DNA of 64,000 nt. It comes from Pyramidobacter porci. Its GTDB lineage: Bacteria; Synergistota; Synergistia; Synergistales; Dethiosulfovibrionaceae. Below the pieces are notes generated by a model. It had not been told where the DNA came from. It was given only the letters and a program-made list of their open reading frames with translations, and did not search any database. Position 1 is the first letter of the stretch. Every line of letters starts with the position of its first letter. The stretch lies in assembly GCF_009695745.1 (NCBI RefSeq), contig NZ_VUNH01000012.1:1-64000 (forward strand), given 5' to 3'. The position numbers and the translations under genes were made by a program. Below, in pieces: positions 35,542-44,616 of the stretch.

Positions 35542-37224
35542 TTATTCCTTCGGCGCGCCTCCTGCGCGCCGAAGCAGGTCAAGCAGGCCGCCCAGAGGCT
35601 TTTTCGCTTCCTCGGCGGGGGAAAGCGGGTCATCCTTCGTCGCCTGGCGGGCCGCTTTTTCGGATTCGAGCTGCCGGGTCAGTGCGGCGATTTGGGCTTG
35701 GGCGGCGGCAAGCTCCTTGGCAGATTCGGCCGCGGCGGCTTTCGCGGCTTCGTCGGCCTTCTCGGCCGCGGCCTTTTCAGCTTCGATCCGGACGTTCAGT
35801 TCGGCCACGGCGGCTTTTGCCGCTTCGAGCGCCGTAGAGGCCTCGGCCAATTCGGCTTTCGCGGCTTCGTCGTTTTTCACGGCCGCGTCTTTCGCCGCCT
35901 GGTGGGCCGCCTTTTCGGATTCGAGCTGCCGGGTCAGTGCGGCGATTTGGGCTTGGGCCGCCTCAATTTGTTTGGTCAGTTCGGCCTTCTCGGCCGCGGC
36001 CTGTTCGGCGGCGGCTTGGGCTTCTTCTTCGGCCTGGCGGGCGGCGTCCTTTGTCACCTGATGGACGGTTCGTTCTTTCTCGAGCTGCCGGGTCAGCTCG
36101 GCGATTTTTTTATCGGACTCGGCCTTCTGAGCGCCGAGTTTGTTTTCGTAGTCCGCCCGGGCGCGGTGGTTCTCGACCGCGGCTTTCAGTCCGCCCAGCT
36201 CGTCGATTTTGGCGCCGGCTTCCTCGGCGTATTCGAGGGCGCTGCGGCCTTTTGTGTCGAACAGATCGACACGCGCGCCGGCGTTCATCAGGATCTGAAC
36301 GGCGGCGGGGTTCTTCGCGGCGTACATCAGGGCCGTGCGCCCTTCCGGGTCCTGGGCGTTCACGTCGACGCCGGCGTCGATCAACGCGCTCAGCACGTCT
36401 TTATCGCGGTTGTCCCGGGCGGCCCACATCAACGGCGTCAGGCCGTCGACGGCAGCGTTGGGATCGCTCCCGGCCTTCAGTGCGGAGCGCAGGCGTTGGG
36501 CGCTGCCGAAGCGGCACAGCTGGACGAATCGCGAAGGCTCGAGCGGCTTCTGCCCGGCGGAATTCTGAAGGCGGGCAGCGATGTCGGCATCGTCCTTGAA
36601 GCGGCTTGCTTTGAAATAATCGCCGAGGACGCGCCCCGACAGATCTTTCGCTTCGCGGTCGGCGCCTGAATCGAGCAGCGAGATCACGGCGCCGCGGTTG
36701 GCGCCGCCGCGCAGGGCCAGCAGCAGCGGCGTGGCGCCGTCGCGGGCGCGGGCGTCGATATTGGCGCCCGCGTCGACGAGGGCGTTTACCATTTCGACCG
36801 AACCGTTTTTGGCGGCGGCAAAAGCGAGGGGCGTCCAGCCGCGTCGGTCTTTGGCCTCGCGGTTGGCTCCGGCCGAAAGCAGGAAGCGGAGCACGTCGGG
36901 GCTGTCGCCGAACTGGGCGGCGTACATCAGCGGGGTCATGCCGTTGCCGTCGGCGACGTTGACCTTGGCACCGGCGTCGATCAGCAGCCGCAGTTTTTCC
37001 ACCGAGGCGGCCGCGCCGCGGGCGGAAGCCGCGCCCATCAGGGGCGTGACGCCGCTGGCAGCCTTGACGGGCGACAGATTCTCATTGCGGAGGGCCAGCG
37101 TGATCTCGGCGGGGTCGCCGTCGCGGCACAGATCGACGAATTCCTTCTGGGTCATCGCCGAAACGCCGCCGGCGGACAGGCAGAGGACGGCCAGCGAAGC
37201 GACGAACGTTTTCGTTGCGTTCAT
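35542..37224 (-). CDS. secreted ankyrin-repeat and coiled-coil protein
   Basis: 560 aa. A signal peptide (TKTFVASLAVLCLSAGGVSA) is followed by two ankyrin blocks: about five repeats at ~50-190 (GMTPLMYAAQ, GWTPLAFAAAKNG, GATPLLLALR) and three at ~255-335 (GLTPLMWAARDN, GRTALMYAAKN). Residues ~345-535 form an Ala/Glu/Lys-rich coiled coil in which the unit IAALTRQLESEKAAHQ occurs three times. The tail resembles TolA-like or tether domains. It is probably periplasmic or envelope-bound and mediates protein contacts; no specific function is evident. A 47-nt exact DNA repeat (35657 and 35912) shows recent internal duplication. Confidence 0.85.
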   Translation of the reverse strand: MNATKTFVASLAVLCLSAGGVSAMTQKEFVDLCRDGDPAEITLALRNENLSPVKAASGVTPLMGAASARGAAASVEKLRLLIDAGAKVNVADGNGMTPLMYAAQFGDSPDVLRFLLSAGANREAKDRRGWTPLAFAAAKNGSVEMVNALVDAGANIDARARDGATPLLLALRGGANRGAVISLLDSGADREAKDLSGRVLGDYFKASRFKDDADIAARLQNSAGQKPLEPSRFVQLCRFGSAQRLRSALKAGSDPNAAVDGLTPLMWAARDNRDKDVLSALIDAGVDVNAQDPEGRTALMYAAKNPAAVQILMNAGARVDLFDTKGRSALEYAEEAGAKIDELGGLKAAVENHRARADYENKLGAQKAESDKKIAELTRQLEKERTVHQVTKDAARQAEEEAQAAAEQAAAEKAELTKQIEAAQAQIAALTRQLESEKAAHQAAKDAAVKNDEAAKAELAEASTALEAAKAAVAELNVRIEAEKAAAEKADEAAKAAAAESAKELAAAQAQIAALTRQLESEKAARQATKDDPLSPAEEAKKPLGGLLDLLRRAGGAPKE

Positions 37225-37422
37225 TTTTCACACACCTCGACTTCTCGTGAGAATTTTTTCGCTGCAACGGCGAAAAGGGGCGATACGTCGTAAAAATTAT
37301 ACTCTGAAAAATTTTTTTTGTCAGATTTCCGCCTGAAAATCTTCGCGGGCCGTTCCCCTTTTCGCCGGCAGATACGCTAAAATGAGCGCAGACTACTTTT
37401 CCCCGGCGGGGAGGTGAAATCG

Positions 37423-38661
37423 ATGAGAGTTTTGATCGCAATGGATTCGTTCAAGGGGAACATCAGCGGGCTCGAGGCTTCGGAAGCCGTGGCCCGCGGC
37501 GTGCGGCGCGGCTGCCCGTGGGCGGAGCTGAAGATCCTGCCCATCGCCGACGGCGGCGAGGGCACCGTCGAGGCTTTCGTGCGCACCATGCACGGGCGGA
37601 CGGTGCACGGGCTCTTCACGGGGCCGCTGGGACGCCCTGTCGAGGCGGCCTGGGGGCTTTTGCCGGACCGCGGCGCGGTCGTGGAAATCGCGGCCGCTTC
37701 CGGACTGCCGCTGATTCCCTTCGGGCGGCGCAACCCGCTCCATACCACTTCGCTGGGAACGGGCGAGCAGATCCGCGCCGCGCTCGACGCGGGCAGCCGC
37801 TTCGTCGTGCTCGGCCTGGGCGGCAGCGCCACCAACGACGGCGGCATGGGCATCCTCGCCGCGCTGGGGGCGCGCTTTCTCGACGCCGCCGGCGGCGAGC
37901 TGCCGCCCTGCGGCGAATCGCTGGAAAAGGTCGAACGCATCGACCTGTCGCGCCTCGATCCGCGTCTTGCGGAAACAGAGCTGATGCTCGCCTGCGACGT
38001 GCGGAATCCGCTTTGCGGCGCCAGCGGCGCCGCGGCTGTCTACGGACCGCAGAAGGGCGCTACCGCGGAGATCGTCCAACGTCTCGACGCGGGGCTGCGC
38101 CGTTTCGCCGCCGCGGTCGAACGCACCACGGGACGCGACGTGCTTGATCTGCCCGGCGGCGGCGCGGCCGGCGGCGCTGGGGCCGGACTGACCGGGCTGC
38201 TCGGCGCCAGGCTGGCCAGGGGCGTCGACCTGCTGGCCCAAGTCGTCCGTCTCGACAGCGAGATCAAGCGCGCCGACGTGATCTTCACCGGCGAGGGACG
38301 CATCGACCACCAGACGGCGCAGGGCAAGGTGATCTCCGGCCTGGCGGCGCGGGCGCGCGCCGCCGGCGTGCCGCTGGTCGCGCTGGTGGGCTGCGTGCGC
38401 GGCCACGTGGGGCCGCTGATGAGCATGGGACTGACGGCGGTCTTTCCGATCACGTCCGGCCCCTGCACCACGTCGCAGTCGTTCCAGCGTTCGCGCGAGG
38501 ATCTGGAGCGCACGGCCTCGCAGGTGATCCGCGTCATCCGCGGCACGCTGCGCCGCCAGTCCAGCCGCCGCCCCGCGGGGCAGGCAAAGCGCGCCCAGGA
38601 AAACGGAGATGGCATCAGCCGCGAAAGCTCACTCCCCCAAACGCGCTTTACGGCCCCATGA
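37423..38661 (+). CDS. glycerate kinase (GarK/GlxK type)
   Basis: 412 aa from the ATG at 37423 behind GGGGAGG; a GTG 9 nt upstream is less well placed. The family motifs are IAMDSFKG at 4-11, PIADGGEGT near 40-48, GLGGSATNDGG near 133 and GEGRIDHQTAQGK near 290. It phosphorylates D-glycerate to a phosphoglycerate. The last ~30 residues (basic, Ser-rich, ending RFTAP) extend beyond the usual ~380-aa end and may reflect loss of the original stop next to a decayed gene. Confidence 0.92.
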   Translation: MRVLIAMDSFKGNISGLEASEAVARGVRRGCPWAELKILPIADGGEGTVEAFVRTMHGRTVHGLFTGPLGRPVEAAWGLLPDRGAVVEIAAASGLPLIPFGRRNPLHTTSLGTGEQIRAALDAGSRFVVLGLGGSATNDGGMGILAALGARFLDAAGGELPPCGESLEKVERIDLSRLDPRLAETELMLACDVRNPLCGASGAAAVYGPQKGATAEIVQRLDAGLRRFAAAVERTTGRDVLDLPGGGAAGGAGAGLTGLLGARLARGVDLLAQVVRLDSEIKRADVIFTGEGRIDHQTAQGKVISGLAARARAAGVPLVALVGCVRGHVGPLMSMGLTAVFPITSGPCTTSQSFQRSREDLERTASQVIRVIRGTLRRQSSRRPAGQAKRAQENGDGISRESSLPQTRFTAP

Positions 38662-38691
38662 CCGATTCCATCCGCAATTCCCTGAAAAGAG

Positions 38692-38881
38692 ATGACCGCA
38701 GTGATCTCAACCCGAGCGAAAAACATCGTCCCTTCGGCCACGATCAGGCTTTCGTCCCGCGTGGAGAAAGTGGTGCGCAGGGCGTCGACGTGACCGCGCT
38801 CGCATCGGCGAGCCGGACTTTCCGCCGCCGGAAAACGTCTGTGCCGCCGCGGCCGTGGAGGCACGAAGAAAATCGAAAGAT
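38692..38881 (+). pseudogene. aspartate aminotransferase (class I) remnant, N-terminal ~60 codons with two frameshifts
   Basis: From the ATG at 38692 the frame encodes a class I aminotransferase start (STRAKNIVPSATIRLSSRVE). The match then jumps frame to AQGVDVTALAS and again to GEPDFPPPENVCAAAVEA. Together these reproduce the family's canonical N-terminus (SxRxxNIxPSATL, then G-x-DVIxLxxGEPDFxTP). The rest of the ~390-aa enzyme, including the PLP lysine, is absent. A decayed gene. Confidence 0.7.
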
Positions 38882-39061
38882 GCGAATCCTGATTTTCGAC
38901 GAGAAAGCATCGTTGAAAATGCCCGAGCTTCAGGGCGCGATTTCGTGCAGTTTCCGGCGCGCCGTTGGCGCGATAAAAGGGCCAGAAAAACTGCGCCCTT
39001 CTTATCGAAAATTTATACTAAAAAACTCATTCATATTTCATGGCCGGGACGTTCGAGAGTC
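38882..39061. other. intergenic, nothing recognised
   Basis: No gene is supported between the aminotransferase remnant and the terminator at 39062. This is probably further decayed sequence of the deleted gene. Confidence 0.3.
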
Positions 39062-39114
39062 TCGCAAAAGAGAGCGGCCGCAGTTTTTTTGACTGCGGCC
39101 GCTCTCTTTTGCGA
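39062..39114. terminator. bidirectional terminator
   Basis: A perfect 23-bp inverted repeat (39062-39084 with 39092-39114) with a T-rich loop. It lies downstream of the M20 gene on the - strand and after the aminotransferase remnant on the + strand. Confidence 0.75.
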
Positions 39115-39130
39115 AGCGACTCTTCGTCTT

Positions 39131-39175
39131 TTTTGCTTTTCTCCGTGTCTTCGCGTCTCCGTGGTGGCCTTTGTT
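39131..39175 (-). repeat. fragment of a widely dispersed intergenic repeat
   Basis: Read on the - strand it encodes GHHGDAKTRRKAKK, characteristic of the short tandem-like intergenic repeats (HGDAETRR-type strings) found across unrelated bacteria. It is not a gene. Confidence 0.4.
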
Positions 39176-40344
39176 CAAGCCCCGCCCAAAAAGTCCTGCG
39201 CGAACTGAACGGTCAGCGCCGCGCTGAGTGCCAGGCAGTCTTCGTCGGCGTCGAACCGGTCGCTGTGCTGCGGCGCGCCGCAGCCCTTGTCGGGATTGGC
39301 GCAGCCTACGAAGGCCAATACTTCGGGACAGATCTCGCGATAGCGCGCGAACGTCTCGGAAGCCATCCACGGCTCGCCGGCGATCACGTCGGCGCCGATT
39401 TTTTCCGCCGCCGCGCGGGCGAGCGCCGCCAGCGCCGCGTCGTTGACCGAGGGAGGGCACCAGTTGCGCCAATGCACTTCGGCCGTGCAGCCGTCGGCCG
39501 CAGCGATTCCGGCCGCCGTTTGTTCGAGCAGCGCGTGCAGGTCGCGCCCCACCCGCTCGCTGAAAAAGCGCAGGCTGCCCTCCATGCGGCATTCGTCGGG
39601 AATGCGGTTCCACGTCGAGCCACCGTGAAAGTTGCACACCGTCAGCACGGCCGCCTCGCGGGCGTTGACGCGGCGCGAGATGATCGAATTGGCGCCGCAG
39701 AGGATCTGCGCGGCGCAGTTGATCGGATCGAGGCCGAGGTGCGGCATGGCGCCGTGCGCGCTCTTGCCCCGCACCTTGACGGCGAAGGTCTCGCAGCCGG
39801 CCGTGCAGGAGCCGTCGATCACGACTGCCGTCCCGCAGGGGAAAGCCGCCTGCACGTGAACGCCGAAAATCGCGTCGATCGGCTTCAGTTCCGCCAGCAG
39901 GGCGCGCGCGTCGTCGCCCAGGCCCATCTCCTCGCCGGACTCGAAACAGAATATCAGCCGCCCCCGCAGCCGCTCCTTGGCGGCGCTCAATCGTCGCGCC
40001 GCCGCCAGCATGCCCGCGGTGTGGAAGTCGTGCCCGCACATGTGCGCCGCGCCGTCGATTTCGGAGACGACCGCTTTGGGCCCGTTCAGGTTGCAGGCGT
40101 TCTCCTGCAGCGGCAGCGCGTCCATGTCGGCGCGCAGCGCCAGCGTCCTGCCCGGACGTCCCGTGTCGAGCACGCCCAGCAGGCTGTTGCCTTTTTCGGG
40201 CGCGCGGATCACCTTCAGCCTCAGACGCTCCAGTTCGGCGGCGACGAGGGCCGCCGTGCGCGTTTCCCGGCCGCTCAGCTCGGGATGGCGGTGCAGGTCG
40301 CGCCGCAGCGCCGCGATTTCGTCTTCTATCGGGATACGGTTCAT
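39175..40344 (-). CDS. M20-family amidohydrolase / peptidase
   Basis: 389 aa. Metal-binding motifs: RADMDALP near 93, GHDFHTA near 124, EE in FESGEEMG near 155 and a C-terminal QHSDRFD. The dimerisation domain carries GKSAHGAMPH near 215. This is the hippurate hydrolase/IAA-amino-acid hydrolase subgroup, which removes acyl groups from N-acylated amino acids. No neighbour specifies the substrate. Cytoplasmic. Confidence 0.88.
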   Translation of the reverse strand: MNRIPIEDEIAALRRDLHRHPELSGRETRTAALVAAELERLRLKVIRAPEKGNSLLGVLDTGRPGRTLALRADMDALPLQENACNLNGPKAVVSEIDGAAHMCGHDFHTAGMLAAARRLSAAKERLRGRLIFCFESGEEMGLGDDARALLAELKPIDAIFGVHVQAAFPCGTAVVIDGSCTAGCETFAVKVRGKSAHGAMPHLGLDPINCAAQILCGANSIISRRVNAREAAVLTVCNFHGGSTWNRIPDECRMEGSLRFFSERVGRDLHALLEQTAAGIAAADGCTAEVHWRNWCPPSVNDAALAALARAAAEKIGADVIAGEPWMASETFARYREICPEVLAFVGCANPDKGCGAPQHSDRFDADEDCLALSAALTVQFAQDFLGGA

Positions 40345-40482
40345 TGCAAGTCACCTTCCTGTCGATGCGGCGGGAAGACCGCCCTTTTTCTCGATGGTAC
40401 CCCCGTCGGCGCGGCGACGAAAAGGGATTGTCCACAGGGACTTATCTCGGAATGACGAGCGCCGCAAAGTTCCTCTTTGGAC

Positions 40483-41523
40483 TTATGGTCGGGGTGAACG
40501 AAGCTGTCGAGCCCGTAATTTATAAAAAAGTCTCGGCGCGGACAACAGAACGACGCACTTAAAAAACAGCTCCGGCGAATAGGGGAGGGCCCAAAAACTT
40601 GAGAGGAGAATTTTCCGAACCATCCTGTGGCGAAGAAAGCGCAGCCGCGACCGATAATTTTCCCAATCTCTTCTGCGTGCGTAAAAAGTGAAACGGCCGA
40701 TCAGTATTTCCGGTTCCTGGATATACCTGACTGCATAGCGAACTTTTTTCGAGCGGCTGTAACGAAGGACATACCGGGCAGCCCTCACCGAAGCCAGGGT
40801 CATTTCCTTTTTCAGCCCGGGAGCGCGCTCATCTTCTCTCCCAATCGCCGTAATCTGTTGGTCGTGATGGACATAATTGTAAGGGCGCTCGCGCACGAAG
40901 ACCGTTTTGGAGCTTCGCACGAGAATTTTCTGAATGAACTCGCCGTCTTCCCCTCTGTTGCACCGCTCGTTGAAGCGAATTCCTTTTGACAAAAGAAACT
41001 CTCGGCGGTAAAGGAAGCCCCAAACTGATGTGGAAATCTTTCGCATATGCCAGGCGAAAAGATAGTCTTCAGGCTGCGCAAGTGATTTCTTTAATTTGAA
41101 GCGCTCAGGGACTGTTTTTCCCGAATCGACAAAATAGTGGTTGAACCCGCACAATGCGAGGTCGGATTTCTCCGCTGAAATCGCGTTATACAGGAGCGTC
41201 AGATAGTTGGGCTCGATAAAATCGTCCGCGTCGATGAAACACACGAATTCTCCGCGCGACAAGGCAAGTCCCAGATTGCGCGCCGCCGACACGCCGCGGT
41301 TCTCCGTTCTCCTGATCAGGCGAACGGGGCGCGTGCACGAATCCAGCGTCCGTTGCGCAACGGACGCGGTGTTGTCAGTTGAGCGGTCGTCTATGAAGAC
41401 AATCTCGAAATGGGGATAATCTTGCTTCATGACGGAAGCAACGGCCTTCTCGACAAATTTTTCCACGTTATAAGCAGGAAAAATGACGCTGATAAGCGGT
41501 AGCTCATGATTATCGCCGTTCAT
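40483..41523 (-). CDS. family 2 glycosyltransferase
   Basis: 346 aa from the ATG at 41523 (GAGGTG upstream). The GT-A fold is clear: LISVIFPAYNVEKFVEKAV at the start, DDRSTDNT near 45 and the nucleotide-metal motif DADD near 97. The last ~100 residues are Arg/Lys-rich with amphipathic helices, suggesting membrane association. It transfers a sugar to an envelope glycan or lipid. Lower GC than neighbours and isolation from other glycan genes suggest acquisition by transfer. Confidence 0.88.
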   Translation of the reverse strand: MNGDNHELPLISVIFPAYNVEKFVEKAVASVMKQDYPHFEIVFIDDRSTDNTASVAQRTLDSCTRPVRLIRRTENRGVSAARNLGLALSRGEFVCFIDADDFIEPNYLTLLYNAISAEKSDLALCGFNHYFVDSGKTVPERFKLKKSLAQPEDYLFAWHMRKISTSVWGFLYRREFLLSKGIRFNERCNRGEDGEFIQKILVRSSKTVFVRERPYNYVHHDQQITAIGREDERAPGLKKEMTLASVRAARYVLRYSRSKKVRYAVRYIQEPEILIGRFTFYARRRDWENYRSRLRFLRHRMVRKILLSSFWALPYSPELFFKCVVLLSAPRLFYKLRARQLRSPRP

Positions 41524-41686
41524 CGCAGACACCTCATCGCATTTTTGTGCTGATACTATTTCTTAATTAAAAGGCCGAACGCCCGGAAAACTATGTTAAT
41601 ACTTTCTATTAAGAATCAGTATGAGTGGATTCTTGTCGCAGGGGATGCGCCGCCGATCCCTTTTCGAATCCTATAGCAAAAAAACA

Positions 41687-41721
41687 TAAAAAGCAAGATC
41701 CTGCGCAATGCAGAACCTTGC
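41687..41721 (-). terminator. terminator after YfcC-type carrier
   Basis: 12-bp stem with G-U pairs (GCAAGATCCTGC / GCAGAACCTTGC), followed on the - strand by a long T-rich run. Confidence 0.7.
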
Positions 41722-41748
41722 CTTCTTCGCGAAACCCGGCGAACTCAT

Positions 41749-43164
41749 TCACGCCAGCTCGATCATCTGCGCGACGGAGACGAGCACGCAGCCCAGCGCC
41801 ACCCACCAGAGGAAGACGCGCCAGCTGTACTTCATCCAGCGCTCGAAGGGCATGTTGACGATGCCCAGCACCGCCATCAGCGCCGAGCTGGTGGGGATGA
41901 CCCAGTTGCAGAAGCCGTCGCCGAAGTTGAAGGCGAGGATGGCCGTCTGCCGGGTCATGCCGATGATGTCGGCCAGCGGCAGCATGATCGGCATCACGGC
42001 CGCCGCCTGGCCGGAGCCGGACGGGATGACCGTGTTGATCAGCAGGTTGGCGATGAACATGGCCGGGGCCTGAAGCACGGCGGGAACGAGCTTGAGCGCT
42101 TCGCCGAGGGCGTAGACGATCGTGTCGAGCACCCTGCCGTCGGTGAGGATGCTGGAAATGGCGCGCGCCGCGGCGACGAGGAAGAAGACCATGACCATCG
42201 TCTTGGCGCCGTCCACGAACGTTTTGGAGATTTCCGCGGGCTTCATGCGCGCGCACAGCCCGGCGACGATGGCCAGGCCGATGAACGTGGCGGAAAGCTC
42301 CTGATACTTCCACTTCCACCGAATGCTGCCGTAAACCATCAGCACCATCGCCGCCACGGTCGCCAGCGTCACCAGCCATTTGCGCGGATCCATGGGGCCG
42401 TACGCCTTGATCGCGTCGGAATCGCCGAGATTCTCCGCCCGGTCCAGGTCGTACATCGGCGACGCCGCAGGATCCTTGCCGATCTTCACGGTGTAGCGCC
42501 AGATCAGAAAACCGGTCAGGATCATGTACAGGCCGAAGCAGATGGCGCGGTACCACAGTCCCGAAAACGGCGGCAGCCCCGCCAGCTCCTGGGCGATCAG
42601 CGTCGTGCTGGGCTGGAGCATGCCGGTGGCGAAGCCGACGGCCGTGCCGCCGGTCATGATGGCGACGGCGGTGACCGAGTCAAGCCCGAGCGCCAGGCAG
42701 ATCATCACCAGCACCGGCGCGAACGCCACGAATTCGACGAGGCCGCGCGTGAGCATGATGAAGCAGAACAGCACGAACATCGACAGCACGAACATCGATT
42801 TGCGCTCGCGGTACTTCAGCGCCAGCGTGCCGATCGACGAATGCATGGCCCCCGACTTGATGACGACGGCGAAGGCCGCGCCGGAGCACAGCAGCATGAA
42901 CAGCAGGTCGACGGCACTCTTGGCTCCTTTGGCGATGTGCAGCGGGATCAGCAGCGGATTGACGGGGCTTTTCTCCACCCAGTGGAACGACGCCGCGTCG
43001 ACGACGGAGCGCGAGCCGACTTTGACGCGGTTGAACTCGCCGGCGGGAATGATCCACGTCGCCAGGCAGGCGATCACGACGACGGAGAAAATGATCACCA
43101 GCGTGTTCATCGCCTTTTTGGGCTTGGCTGCCGAGGCTTCCGCTTTTTTCACTTCTTCTGCCAT
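41749..43164 (-). CDS. YfcC-family basic amino acid / peptide carrier
   Basis: 471 aa from the ATG at 43164 (GAGGAGGG upstream). It has ~12 helices; an N-terminal WIIPAGEFNR motif and a late PSGSGQAAAVMPIMLPLADIIG motif are typical of the YfcC/DcuC-like group of secondary carriers. It lies 63 nt after an M20 hydrolase gene on the same strand, so it likely imports the substrate of that hydrolase. Confidence 0.85.
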   Translation of the reverse strand: MAEEVKKAEASAAKPKKAMNTLVIIFSVVVIACLATWIIPAGEFNRVKVGSRSVVDAASFHWVEKSPVNPLLIPLHIAKGAKSAVDLLFMLLCSGAAFAVVIKSGAMHSSIGTLALKYRERKSMFVLSMFVLFCFIMLTRGLVEFVAFAPVLVMICLALGLDSVTAVAIMTGGTAVGFATGMLQPSTTLIAQELAGLPPFSGLWYRAICFGLYMILTGFLIWRYTVKIGKDPAASPMYDLDRAENLGDSDAIKAYGPMDPRKWLVTLATVAAMVLMVYGSIRWKWKYQELSATFIGLAIVAGLCARMKPAEISKTFVDGAKTMVMVFFLVAAARAISSILTDGRVLDTIVYALGEALKLVPAVLQAPAMFIANLLINTVIPSGSGQAAAVMPIMLPLADIIGMTRQTAILAFNFGDGFCNWVIPTSSALMAVLGIVNMPFERWMKYSWRVFLWWVALGCVLVSVAQMIELA

Positions 43165-43227
43165 AACAAAACCCTCCTCACAAATTCGCTTCCAACAATA
43201 AAACCCCAAGGACCACGACGCTTGTAC

Positions 43228-44418
43228 CTACGCGCGCGATTCGGCCTCGAGCTGCGCCTTGCGCGTTGCGAACTCTTTTTTGATCTCGTCCAGCAGACCG
43301 GGGACGGAAATCAGATCGGCCGCCGCGCCGGCCAGCACCTTGGCGCCGGTGACGATGGCGCTGTGGGCGGCTTCCGTCTTTCCGGCGTCCAGGTACGCCT
43401 GCGAGTGCGAGGGCGAGCCCTCGGGCACGAAGGCCACGCGGATGCACGAACCCGGCATGAGCTGCATGACGTTGCCGAGATCGGTCGAACCGGTCTTCTG
43501 GCGCGGCGGTCGGATCGCCGGCGCGTTCACGAGCCGCGCGTTTTCCATGATCACGTCGTTCAGTTTCAGCGCCGGGATCTTGTTGTCCACGTCCTTGCGG
43601 CGCTCGATCTCCACTTCCGTTTCCGTCATCATGGCCGCGCCGCGCAGCACCTTGAGGAAACGTGCGATCACGCTCTCCAGATAGGCGCGGTTGTAGGACC
43701 TCACGTAGAACTGCGCTTTGGTGAAAGCCGGCACCGTGTTCGCGCCCGTGCCGCCGCCGTCCGTGATGTTGTAGTGGATGCGCGTGTCTTCCTTGACGTG
43801 CTCGCGCAGGCACTCCACGCCGTGAAACGCCAGCGACATCGCGTCCAGCGAACTGCGTCCCAGTTCGGGCCTGATCGCCGCGTGCGCCGCCGTGCCATGA
43901 TATGCGACGAAGAAGTTCGTCAGCGCCATCGACTTGACGTCGGTCGTCGTCTCGCCGCTGCCGTGCATCATCAGGGCCACGTCGATATCGTGGAAGCAGT
44001 CGCCGTTTTTGATCATGAGGATCTTGCCGCCTTCCGTCTCCTCGGCGGGCGTGCCGTAGACGACCACCGAGAACGGACCGGGCAGGCCGGAATCCTTCAG
44101 CGCCGCCGCCGCCGCGAGAATACACGGCCCCTGCATCTGGTGGCCGCAGGCGTGCCCCAGAGCGGGCAGCGCGTCGTACTCGCAGAGCAGGCCGATGCGC
44201 GGGCCGCCCTCGCCGCGGCGGTACACGGCGCGGAACGCCGTGGGCAGACCGCCGACGCCGCGCTCCACCGCGAAGCCGCGCTTCTCCAGCCATTCCGTCA
44301 GCAGCGCCGAAGCGCGGACCTCCGTCAGGCCGACCTCGGGATGATCGTAAATGTCGTCGGACATCGCCGACAGCTCCGGCTTCAGCGCGTCGATCAGCGC
44401 AAACATCTTTTCCTTCAT
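43228..44418 (-). CDS. M20-family amidohydrolase (AbgB-like)
   Basis: 396 aa. Metal ligands: GHACGHQ near 90-96 and EETEGGK near 127. The dimerisation region has GTAAHAAIRPELGRSS near 177. It resembles AbgB/PatM-type hydrolases acting on N-acyl or p-aminobenzoyl amino acids. It is first in an operon with the YfcC-type carrier and divergent from an IclR regulator, so the three genes form a self-contained catabolic unit. Confidence 0.87.
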   Translation of the reverse strand: MKEKMFALIDALKPELSAMSDDIYDHPEVGLTEVRASALLTEWLEKRGFAVERGVGGLPTAFRAVYRRGEGGPRIGLLCEYDALPALGHACGHQMQGPCILAAAAALKDSGLPGPFSVVVYGTPAEETEGGKILMIKNGDCFHDIDVALMMHGSGETTTDVKSMALTNFFVAYHGTAAHAAIRPELGRSSLDAMSLAFHGVECLREHVKEDTRIHYNITDGGGTGANTVPAFTKAQFYVRSYNRAYLESVIARFLKVLRGAAMMTETEVEIERRKDVDNKIPALKLNDVIMENARLVNAPAIRPPRQKTGSTDLGNVMQLMPGSCIRVAFVPEGSPSHSQAYLDAGKTEAAHSAIVTGAKVLAGAAADLISVPGLLDEIKKEFATRKAQLEAESRA

Positions 44419-44467
44419 CGAGAATCCTCCGTCCCGCGCCGTCCGATCAAAATCGGGCGCGCAAAAG

Positions 44468-44499
44468 TTCTATTTTTATGGCACTTGATTCTATTTTTA
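44468..44499. promoter_or_regulatory. direct repeat in the M20/IclR divergent promoter
   Basis: TTCTATTTTTA occurs twice, at 44468-44478 and 44489-44499, exactly 21 bp (two helical turns) apart in a region much richer in AT than its surroundings. Likely regulator sites or overlapping promoters. Confidence 0.45.
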
Positions 44500-44616
44500 A
44501 AAATTGCTATTATTTTAGCAAGCCAGCGAAGGTTGTCAAGCCTCCCGCCGAAATTCAACGCGCTGACGGCGCGCCCGCTTTTGCGGCGAACGTCGTCCCT
44601 GCAAGGAGGACTCCGC

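Noticed and set aside
38658-39092. 144-codon frame after glycerate kinase
   Set aside because: Composition is Arg/Ser-rich and it cuts across the aminotransferase remnant in the wrong frame.
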